The notes under the pieces: generated by a model
What the model saw: the letters and a program-made list of their open reading frames with translations, nothing else
The model's database searches: none
Told to the model about the DNA's origin: nothing
Shown: positions 17,000 to 23,473 of the stretch, one piece after another
Position numbering within the stretch: position 1 is the stretch's first letter
Layout: the number at the start of each line of letters is the position of its first letter
Made by a program: the position numbers and the translations under genes
Source: Paenirhizobium daejeonense
GTDB lineage: Bacteria > Pseudomonadota > Alphaproteobacteria > Rhizobiales > Rhizobiaceae
Assembly: GCF_014280875.1 (NCBI RefSeq)
Contig: NZ_JACLAL010000005.1
Coordinates: 460,030 to 524,029 of the forward strand
Length of the DNA stretch: 64,000 nucleotides
Reading direction: 5' to 3'

Positions 17000-17701
17000 A
17001 TGTCCGACGACGAAATCATTCTTTCGGAACTCTCCGACGAAGAACTCGTGCAGCAGATGCACGACGACCTCTATGATGGCCTCAAGGAGGAGATCGAGGA
17101 AGCGACCCAGATCCTTTTGGATCGCGGTTGGGCTCCCTACGATGTCCTGACCCAGGCGCTTGTCGAGGGCATGCGCATCGTCGGCATCGATTTCCGCGAC
17201 GGCATCCTTTTCGTGCCGGAGGTGCTTCTGTCCGCCAATGCGATGAAGGCCGGCATGAACATTCTTCGCCCGCTGCTGGCCGCCACGGGCGCGCCGAAGC
17301 AAGGCAAGCTGGTCATCGGCACAGTCAAGGGCGACATCCACGACATCGGCAAGAACCTCGTCGGCATGATGATGGAAGGCGCCGGCTTCGATGTCGTCGA
17401 CCTCGGCATCAACAACCCCGTCGAAAACTATCTGGAAGCCATCGAGCGCGAAAAGCCCGATATCCTCGGCATGTCGGCGCTGCTCACCACCACCATGCCT
17501 TACATGAAGGTCGTGATCGACACGCTCAAGGAAAAGGGCATGCGCGACGACTATATCGTGCTGGTCGGCGGAGCACCGCTCAACGAGGAGTTCGGCAAGG
17601 CCGTCGGCGCCGACGCCTATTGCCGCGATGCCGCGATTGCCGTCGAAACGGCAAAGGAACTCATTTCCCGCAAGCACAACAGCCTCGGCGCCCGCGCCTG
17701 A
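17000..17701 (+). CDS. Corrinoid (B12-binding) methyl-carrier protein
   Basis: A 233-residue cobalamin-binding protein like MttC/MtbC and the B12 part of MetH. The N-terminal helical cap domain (residues 1-95, VEGMRIVGIDFRDGILFVPEVLLSANAM) precedes the Rossmann domain with the base-off motif D112-I-H114-D-I-G117. The C-terminus has IVLVGGAPLNEEF. Its cobalt would accept the methyl group from MttB and pass it to the methyl-THF methyltransferase. Start 17000 fits homologues; the frame is open 16 codons further upstream. A strong terminator follows, so it is probably transcribed alone. Confidence 0.93.
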   Translation: MSDDEIILSELSDEELVQQMHDDLYDGLKEEIEEATQILLDRGWAPYDVLTQALVEGMRIVGIDFRDGILFVPEVLLSANAMKAGMNILRPLLAATGAPKQGKLVIGTVKGDIHDIGKNLVGMMMEGAGFDVVDLGINNPVENYLEAIEREKPDILGMSALLTTTMPYMKVVIDTLKEKGMRDDYIVLVGGAPLNEEFGKAVGADAYCRDAAIAVETAKELISRKHNSLGARA

Positions 17702-17737
17702 GGCTCCGCTGCGGCAAATGCCATACAGTTATGAAAA

Positions 17738-17770
17738 AGCGCCGGTTGCCCTGCTGCCGGCGCTTTTTGA
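17738..17770 (+). terminator. Rho-independent terminator after the corrinoid protein gene
   Basis: AGCGCCGG and CCGGCGCT are separated by 11 bases and followed by a T-run. It lies 37 bp after the stop. Confidence 0.85.
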
Positions 17771-17879
17771 TTGATAGCCCTCCAGAGGTCACCGGATCCG
17801 GCAGCCTGAAAGCCGCGAGATCCAGCAGGCCGCCCCAGTTGTCGCAACGCGAGTGAGTGCCCTATATTAAGCGGGGTGT

Positions 17880-18038
17880 TTACTGAGCTGCCCGCTCGAC
17901 GTCCTGGCCGGCAGCCTGGGTCGCATTGACGGCGCTGGCGGTGTCCTTGCCCATGCCGCGGATGGTGTTGCCGCAGCCGGTCAGGGCGAGACCGGAAACG
18001 ATGAGGACTGTGGCGACGGTCAGTGTCTTGAAGGTCAT
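17880..18038 (-). CDS. Entericidin-like small lipoprotein
   Basis: A 52-residue lipoprotein: hydrophobic signal (TVATVLIVSGLALTGC) with lipobox LTGC, then the entericidin core GNTIRGMGKD and an Ala/Gln-rich tail. It would be anchored in the membrane. It diverges from the DUF1638 gene with about 50 bp between starts. A second copy lies at 18721-18879, on the other side of DUF1638. Upstream in-frame ATG codons exist, but 18038 gives a normal signal sequence. Confidence 0.8.
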   Translation of the reverse strand: MTFKTLTVATVLIVSGLALTGCGNTIRGMGKDTASAVNATQAAGQDVERAAQ

Positions 18039-18091
18039 TTTCGGAAGCTCCATGGAAAAATGGTGATGGAACAATTGCATCGGATACCAGC

Positions 18092-18691
18092 GTGAAACGC
18101 GGCAGCGCGAAAAAGGTTCACGTCATCGCTTGCGGCGCGATCGCCCGCGAGATCCTTGCGGTTTCGCGCCTCTCGGGGCTCGATCACCTTGAGCTTTCCT
18201 GTCTGCCGGCGATCTGGCATGCGACCCCCGACAAGATCGCGCCGGGCGTGGAGCAGGCCGTTGCCGAAGCCCGGAAGAACGGGGCGGAAAAGGTTTTCGT
18301 CGCCTATGCCGATTGCGGCACCGGCGGTCTTCTCGACAAGGTGTGCGAACGTCTCGGCGTCGAACGCCTTTCGGGACCTCACTGTTATTCGTTTTTCGCT
18401 GGCAACGAGGATTTCGCCGCCCGCTGGGACGACGATGTGACAGCCTTCTTCCTCACTGATTTCCTGGCCCGCCAGTTCGAGGCCTTCGTCATCGAGCCGC
18501 TGGGGCTCGACCGCCATCCGGAACTGAAGGACATGTATTTCGGAAACTACACGAAGCTGGTCTATCTGTCGCAGGAAGAGGATTTTGCATTGCAGGAAAA
18601 GGCGCGGTCCGCGGCCGATTATCTCGGCCTCGCCTATGAATACCGTTTCACCGGCTATGGCGACCTGCGGAAGGAACTGTCAGCCCTCTGA
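18092..18691 (+). CDS. DUF1638 domain protein
   Basis: A 199-residue protein of the DUF1638 family, a frequent neighbour of corrinoid methyltransferases and their activators. The GTG start is followed by KKVHVIACGAIAREI. The middle has LPAIWHATPDKIAPGVEQAV and VFVAYADCGTGGLLD, and the conserved HCYSFFAGNEDF block. The conserved Cys and His suggest metal or cofactor binding. The function is not established; in archaea and bacteria the family has been linked by context to corrinoid methyl transfer. It lies 390 bp after the corrinoid protein stop. Confidence 0.85.
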   Translation: MKRGSAKKVHVIACGAIAREILAVSRLSGLDHLELSCLPAIWHATPDKIAPGVEQAVAEARKNGAEKVFVAYADCGTGGLLDKVCERLGVERLSGPHCYSFFAGNEDFAARWDDDVTAFFLTDFLARQFEAFVIEPLGLDRHPELKDMYFGNYTKLVYLSQEEDFALQEKARSAADYLGLAYEYRFTGYGDLRKELSAL

Positions 18692-18720
18692 CGCGGCGAA
18701 GGAACCCGCCCCCCATCCGG

Positions 18721-18879
18721 TTACTTCACGGAGTTCGCGACGCTGCGTCCGGCATCCTTGGTCGCATCGACTACGCCTCCGACATCCTTGCCGACGCCGC
18801 GAATTGTGTTGCCGCAGCCGCCGAGCGTAATCAGCGCAAAACCGAGAATGGCAACCGTGGAAATCTGTCTAGCCGACAT
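18721..18879 (-). CDS. Entericidin-like small lipoprotein
   Basis: A 52-residue paralogue of the protein at 17880-18038. It has the signal VAILGFALITLGGC, then GNTIRGVGKDVGGVVDATKDAG. AAAGG lies upstream of the ATG. It converges on DUF1638 with 29 bp between the stops. The two copies flank DUF1638, which suggests a local duplication or an insertion of DUF1638 between them. Confidence 0.8.
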   Translation of the reverse strand: MSARQISTVAILGFALITLGGCGNTIRGVGKDVGGVVDATKDAGRSVANSVK

Positions 18880-19224
18880 GAGGAACCTTTCCATTGGAAA
18901 ATTGGACGAAGCGGCGTCCATCGCACCGGCTTTGGACAAATCCAAGGCAGCGTCGAGATAAGGCGATTAACCGGACTTTCAGCGATCAGAGTTAAACAGG
19001 TCGCTTCTGCGACTCCGGTGATGAAACCCGGATGATCGCAGCTAAAGCATGTCCAGCAAAAGCTGCCGAATGGTTTTGCGATGACGACGTGCACTGAAAC
19101 AGGGACAACGCGTGCAGGGGGCTGATCTGACGATTCGTCACGCACTACTTGAGCCGGGGGAGCGGACAATGGCAGGCATTGCGGAAGCGACCACCACTTT
19201 CATTTTTGGTCCGAGGGCGCCGAA
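18880..19224. other. Intergenic region with a palindromic element
   Basis: About 345 bp upstream of the formyltransferase-like gene. It holds a rhizobial-type nested palindrome (19047-19092) and the promoter of the entericidin-like gene. No further gene is supported. Confidence 0.5.
19047..19092. repeat. Rhizobial palindromic intergenic element
   Basis: Nested inverted repeats: outer arms GCATGTC and GACGTGC, inner arms GCAAAA and TTTTGC. From memory this resembles a widespread rhizobial intergenic element containing AAAGCATGTC...GGTTTTGCGAT. Confidence 0.55.
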
Positions 19225-19998
19225 GTGACCGAACGCGCGCCGACCGTTCTCCTTCTTACCGCCGGTGGTCCGAACCCGGCCATCGTCGCAAATGCGCTCG
19301 CTACGCGTTTTCCCGGTCTGCAGGTGGTGCTCGAGGAAGCGGAATCCAAATGGGGCATTACCCGGCGTCGCGCCCGCCGCCTCGGCTGGCCGAATGCGCT
19401 CGGCCAGCTGGCCACGATGATTGCCGCGCGGCTTCTCCGCCGGCTTGCCGCAAGACGCACCGCGGACCTCGTCGCATCGAGCGGCTACAGCGCAGATTTT
19501 TCTTCGGCCATTCCCCAGCACGAGGTTTCCTCGATCAATGACGAGAGCTGCGTTGCGCTGGTGCAGGCGCTCCAGCCCAAAGCCATCCTGTTGGTCAGCA
19601 CGCGGCTGATGTCGCCGGCCGTTCTCTCCTCCATGCCCTGCCCGGTCATCAACCTGCATGCCGGTATAAATCCCGCCTATCGTGGCCAGATGGGCGGCTA
19701 CTGGTCGCTAGTAGAGCGCGACAGCGAAAACTTCGGTGCGACCGTCCATCTGGTCGACGCCGGAACCGATACCGGCGGCACGCTCTATGAAGTCCGCACC
19801 ACGCCGGAAAAAGGCGATTTCATCTCCACCTATCCGCTCGTCCTGACGATTGCGGCGCTCGACATTACCCGTCAGGCCGTCGAAGATGCGGTGGCCGGAC
19901 GCCTGTCGCCCTATCAGCCCGGCGGGCCTTCGGCATTGCGCTTTCCGCCCGCCATTTGGGACTGGCTGCGTTACGGTCTCACGCGCGGCGTCTGGTAA
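19225..19998 (+). CDS. Formyltransferase family protein (Formyl_trans_N)
   Basis: A 257-residue protein starting at GTG 19225. It has the formyltransferase fold of methionyl-tRNA and phosphoribosylglycinamide formyltransferases: PVINLHAGINPAYRG (the Asn and His of the active site) and GATVHLVDAGTDTGGTL (the Asp). It lacks the C-terminal domain of Fmt. Using 10-formyl-THF would fit the one-carbon setting, but the acceptor is unknown; sugar or amine formylation is equally possible. It starts the run of genes ending at the reactivator, with about 100 bp before the next gene. Confidence 0.75.
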   Translation: MTERAPTVLLLTAGGPNPAIVANALATRFPGLQVVLEEAESKWGITRRRARRLGWPNALGQLATMIAARLLRRLAARRTADLVASSGYSADFSSAIPQHEVSSINDESCVALVQALQPKAILLVSTRLMSPAVLSSMPCPVINLHAGINPAYRGQMGGYWSLVERDSENFGATVHLVDAGTDTGGTLYEVRTTPEKGDFISTYPLVLTIAALDITRQAVEDAVAGRLSPYQPGGPSALRFPPAIWDWLRYGLTRGVW

Positions 19999-20094
19999 TT
20001 CGGTGCGGCGTCGCTTTTTGCCATATGCGACGTCGTCAAAAGCGCAGTCCCTCGCCTGAGCCACGTGCATTCTGACGAAAAAGGGAGTGAAGAC

Positions 20095-20397
20095 ATGGCC
20101 GACAGGATCATCGTCTACTGGCGCGACATACCCGCCCAGGTCATCGTCAAGCAGGGCAGGAAAACGGCAAAACGGGAGTTGTCGCTGCGGTTTACCGAAG
20201 CCATCGACATGTGCGCCATGCGCACCGGCGCCGCCGAGACCGACGACTATCTCGCGGAATGGCGCAAGGGCGATCCGATCCCGGTCGGCGACGATCTCGA
20301 AGCGGAAGCCGACAAGGCCATGGCCGAGATCGAATCTGCCTACGACAAGGCCCGTCTCGTCGCCCTCGTCCATGCCGGAGGCCGGGACAATGGCTGA
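20095..20397 (+). CDS. Virulence-factor family small protein (Virulence_fact)
   Basis: A 100-residue protein with DRIIVYWRDIPAQVIVKQGR at the start, typical of a small conserved family named Virulence_fact. The real biochemical function is not known. Members are constantly found beside MTHFR C-terminal domain and MetF-like genes, so a role as helper of the methyl-THF branch is likely. GGGAGTG precedes the ATG. It overlaps the next gene by 8 bases, indicating coupled translation. Confidence 0.8.
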   Translation: MADRIIVYWRDIPAQVIVKQGRKTAKRELSLRFTEAIDMCAMRTGAAETDDYLAEWRKGDPIPVGDDLEAEADKAMAEIESAYDKARLVALVHAGGRDNG

Positions 20398-20974
20398 GGT
20401 AAAGCCGATCAAGGGCAATGCAGCCCCTGCCGCAAAGGCCGCCTCCGGCGCTTATACGCCGTCCAGCGTGTCGCCCAACCGCCGCGCGCGCCGCTCCTAT
20501 ACCATCCGTCTCTGGTCCGTACGTCATTCGCGGGCGCTGGAATGGTTCTATGCGCGTTTCGCCAATACCTTCCTCTTTCTCCATCCACTGTGGAAGAAGC
20601 TAGGCTATGCCCGCGTCGAACGGCCGGTGACCTTCGTGGAGCGCAACGTCAAGGGTCTGCTGTTCGACTGTCGCATGTGCGGCCAGTGCGTGCTGTCGTC
20701 CACCGGCATGTCCTGTCCCATGAACTGCCCGAAGCAGCTCAGGAACGGTCCCTGCGGCGGCGTGCGCGCCAACGGCAATTGCGAGGTCGAACCCGACATG
20801 CCCTGCGTCTGGGTTCAGGCCTGGGCGGGATCGCGCAACATGGTGCATGGAGAGGCGATCATGAAGGTACAGAAGCCGGTGAACCAGTCCCTGCGCGAAA
20901 CCTCGTCCTGGCTGCGCGTCACCGCCGAAGCCGCCGAGGCCCGTGACACTCTCTCGAAGGATGCGAAGGCATGA
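20390..20974 (+). CDS. MTHFR C-terminal zinc-cluster domain protein
   Basis: A 194-residue protein with the cysteine-rich domain otherwise found at the C-terminus of some methylenetetrahydrofolate reductases. Clustered cysteines CRMCGQC, SCPMNCP, GPCGG, NCEV and PCVW probably bind Fe-S clusters or zinc. An Arg-rich N-terminal 60 residues precede it. In acetogens this domain acts as MetV, the partner of MetF. Here it overlaps the upstream gene by 8 bases and metF by 4 (ATGA), so the three products are likely made together and may form one reductase complex. Confidence 0.85.
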   Translation: MAEVKPIKGNAAPAAKAASGAYTPSSVSPNRRARRSYTIRLWSVRHSRALEWFYARFANTFLFLHPLWKKLGYARVERPVTFVERNVKGLLFDCRMCGQCVLSSTGMSCPMNCPKQLRNGPCGGVRANGNCEVEPDMPCVWVQAWAGSRNMVHGEAIMKVQKPVNQSLRETSSWLRVTAEAAEARDTLSKDAKA

Positions 20975-22062
20975 GCCCCGATATCAACCCGCACGATCCC
21001 GGCGCGCCTCTCGATCCGCTTCCCGGTCATTCCTCCCTTGGCCGCCTCGAACGCGTGCTGCGTCGCGGCGAATTCGCCGTCACCGCCGAACTTAATCCGC
21101 CCGACAGCGCCAATCCGCATGATGTCTACGAGCGGGCCTCGGTCTTCGACGGTTGGGTCGACGGCATCAATGCGGTGGATGCGTCCGGGGCCAATTGCCA
21201 CATGTCCTCGGTCGGCATCTGCGCCCTGCTGACGCGGATGGGTTACGCTCCGATCATGCAGATCGCCTGCCGCGACAAGAACCGCATCGCCATTCAGGGC
21301 GATGTTCTCGGCGCGTCCGCCATGGGCGTGCAGAACATCATGTGCCTGACCGGCGACGGCGTGCAGGCCGGCGACCAGCCGGGCGCCAAGCCGGTCTTCG
21401 ACCTCGACTGCATGTCGCTCCTGGAAACCGTCCGCACCATGCGCGACCAGTCGAAGTTCCTCTCCGGCCGCAAGCTCACCTCGCCGCCGCAGGTCTTTCT
21501 GGGTGCCGCCATCAATCCGTTCGCCCCGCCTTACGATTTTCGGCCCTATCGCCTTGCCAAGAAGATCGAGGCCGGCGCCCAGTTCGTGCAGAGCCAGTAC
21601 TGCTTCGATGTGCCGATGTTCCGCGAATACATGAAGAAGGTCCGCGATCTCGGATTACACGAGAAATGCTTCATCCTCGTCGGCGTCGGTCCGCTTGCCT
21701 CGGCCAAGACCGCCAAGTGGATCCGCTCCAACGTCCCCGGCATCCACATTCCCGACGCCGTCATCAAGCGTCTGGAAGGGGCCGAAGACCAAAAGAAAGA
21801 AGGCAAGCAGCTCTGCATCGACATCATCAACGAGGTGAAGGAGATCGAGGGCATCTCCGGAGTCCACGTCATGGCCTATCGCCAGGAGGAATATGTCGCC
21901 GAGATCGTCCATGAATCGGGTGTCCTGAAGGGCCGCAAGCCGTGGAAGCGCGAAGCGAGCCCCGTCGATGCTCTCGTCGCGGAACGGCTCGAGGCGATCC
22001 GTGCAGAGAAGCTCGAAGACCAGCAGCAACTCGCCGAAAAAGCCGCCAGCCATCCGCATTGA
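20971..22062 (+). CDS. metF: Methylenetetrahydrofolate reductase (MetF family)
   Basis: A 363-residue TIM-barrel flavoprotein that interconverts methyl-THF and methylene-THF. Features: AVTAELNPPDSANP at the N-terminus, MCLTGDGV (FAD region), FQAQFVQSQ-like GAQFVQSQYCFD and FILVGVGPL. In this cluster it probably runs in the oxidative direction, turning methyl-THF from demethylation into methylene-THF for serine or formate metabolism; direction is inference. The Lys/Glu-rich C-terminal tail is longer than in E. coli MetF (296 residues). Confidence 0.88.
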   Translation: MSPDINPHDPGAPLDPLPGHSSLGRLERVLRRGEFAVTAELNPPDSANPHDVYERASVFDGWVDGINAVDASGANCHMSSVGICALLTRMGYAPIMQIACRDKNRIAIQGDVLGASAMGVQNIMCLTGDGVQAGDQPGAKPVFDLDCMSLLETVRTMRDQSKFLSGRKLTSPPQVFLGAAINPFAPPYDFRPYRLAKKIEAGAQFVQSQYCFDVPMFREYMKKVRDLGLHEKCFILVGVGPLASAKTAKWIRSNVPGIHIPDAVIKRLEGAEDQKKEGKQLCIDIINEVKEIEGISGVHVMAYRQEEYVAEIVHESGVLKGRKPWKREASPVDALVAERLEAIRAEKLEDQQQLAEKAASHPH

Positions 22063-22164
22063 ACGCGGCGTCCGGCCCACCAGTCGCTGCCCCCATTGCT
22101 GCCCTTGTAACCCATTTCCCGGCACGCTAGACCTCATTGACGCGCGCCCGACCGGAGGACCGAA

Positions 22165-23130
22165 ATGACCCGTACCATCGTCGCATCCGCAACCCGAGAA
22201 ATCATCATCGGCTTCGACCAGCCCTTCTGCGTCATCGGGGAGCGCATCAATCCGACCGGCCGCAAGAAGCTCGCCGCGGAAATGATCGAGGGCAATTTCG
22301 ACACCGTCATCAAGGATGCGCTGGAACAGGTCGCCGCGGGTGCCACCATGCTCGACGTCAATGCGGGCGTCACCGCCGTCAATCCGAACGAGACCGAGCC
22401 GCCGCTCCTCGTCAAGACCATGGAAATAGTCCAGGGTCTCGTCGACGTGCCCCTTTCGATCGACAGTTCCGTGACAGCTGCGATCGAGGCCGCACTCAAG
22501 GTCGCCAAGGGCCGGCCGCTGATCAATTCCGTCACCGGCGAAGAAGAAAAGCTCGAAGCCATCCTGCCGCTCTGCAAGAAATACGACGTTCCGGTCGTCG
22601 CGATCTCCAACGACGAGACCGGTATTTCGCAGGATCCCGACGTCCGTTTCGCAGTCGCAAAGAAGATCGTCGAGCGCGCCGCAGATTATGGCATCAAGCC
22701 GCATGACATCGTCGTCGATCCGCTGGTCATGCCGATCGGCGCCGTCGGCTCTGCCGGCCTCCAGGTCTTCGCCCTCATCCGCCGCCTGCGCGAGGAGCTG
22801 AAGGTCAACACCACCTGCGGCCTGTCCAACATCTCCTTCGGCCTGCCCCACCGCCACGGCATCAATGCCGGCTTCATTCCGATGGTCATCGGCGCCGGTA
22901 TGACGAGCGCGATCATGAACCCCTGCCGCCCGGCCGAAATGGAGGCCGTGCGCGCCGCCAACGTTCTGAACGGCACTGACGAGCATTGCTACAACTGGAT
23001 CAAGACCTACCGCGACTACAAGCCGGCCGAAGGCGGCGCGGCCGCAGCCGCCCCTGCATCCGCCTCGACCGGAGGCGGTCGCCGCGGCGGTCGCGCCGCG
23101 CGCGTGGGTGGCGGTGCTGCAACAGAATAA
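22165..23130 (+). CDS. Methyltetrahydrofolate:corrinoid methyltransferase (pterin-binding, AcsE-like)
   Basis: A 321-residue pterin-binding TIM-barrel protein like AcsE and the folate domain of MetH. It has FCVIGERINPTGRKK, DAGATMLDVN-like AAGATMLDVNAGV, DSSVTAAIEAAL, the NSVTGEEEK strand and GLSNISFGLP. It would exchange methyl groups between the corrinoid protein (17000-17701) and tetrahydrofolate. Residues 288-321 are an Ala/Gly/Arg-rich tail (GGRRGGRAARVGGG), similar to tails on MttB and the reactivator. A good GGAGGACCGAA site precedes the ATG. Confidence 0.92.
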   Translation: MTRTIVASATREIIIGFDQPFCVIGERINPTGRKKLAAEMIEGNFDTVIKDALEQVAAGATMLDVNAGVTAVNPNETEPPLLVKTMEIVQGLVDVPLSIDSSVTAAIEAALKVAKGRPLINSVTGEEEKLEAILPLCKKYDVPVVAISNDETGISQDPDVRFAVAKKIVERAADYGIKPHDIVVDPLVMPIGAVGSAGLQVFALIRRLREELKVNTTCGLSNISFGLPHRHGINAGFIPMVIGAGMTSAIMNPCRPAEMEAVRAANVLNGTDEHCYNWIKTYRDYKPAEGGAAAAAPASASTGGGRRGGRAARVGGGAATE

Positions 23131-23170
23131 GCGGGGTTGGCTGCGCAGTCGCAATCAGGGAGGTGATGTC

Positions 23171-23473
23171 TTGAATTACAAATTCTATTTGATCGTGGCT
23201 GCGCTTGTTCTTTTCGTCTATTTCGTTGTCTTTCCCGATAAGGCAGAGTTTCAGCGTTTCGCCGAAATCTCAACGTCTTACGCACTTCCCTTGATGGTTG
23301 CTGTGTTGGCTGCGCCCATGGCTGCGATCCTGTATTCCCGACGCGCCGAACTGGATGAGGCGCATAGCAAGCGGCTCATCGACATTGGTGTCTGGATATC
23401 ATCCGCTATCGCCTTTGTGGCCGTAACAGCCTTAGTACTTCTTGTGAAACTCTCTGCAGATTACGCCTCATGA
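23171..23473 (+). CDS. 100-residue membrane protein inside the corrinoid operon
   Basis: Starts at TTG 23171, immediately after AGGGAGGTGA, the strongest ribosome binding site here, with a short spacer; a longer frame from 23108 overlaps the previous gene and is not favoured. Three membrane spans are visible: YKFYLIVAALVLFVYFVVF, a second around ALPLMVAVLAAPMAAIL, and a third around WISSAIAFVAVTALVLLV. The stop overlaps the next gene's ATG (ATGA). No family recognised. Its AT-rich style differs from its neighbours, so it may be a later insertion, yet it is translationally coupled to the reactivator. Confidence 0.6.
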   Translation: MNYKFYLIVAALVLFVYFVVFPDKAEFQRFAEISTSYALPLMVAVLAAPMAAILYSRRAELDEAHSKRLIDIGVWISSAIAFVAVTALVLLVKLSADYAS

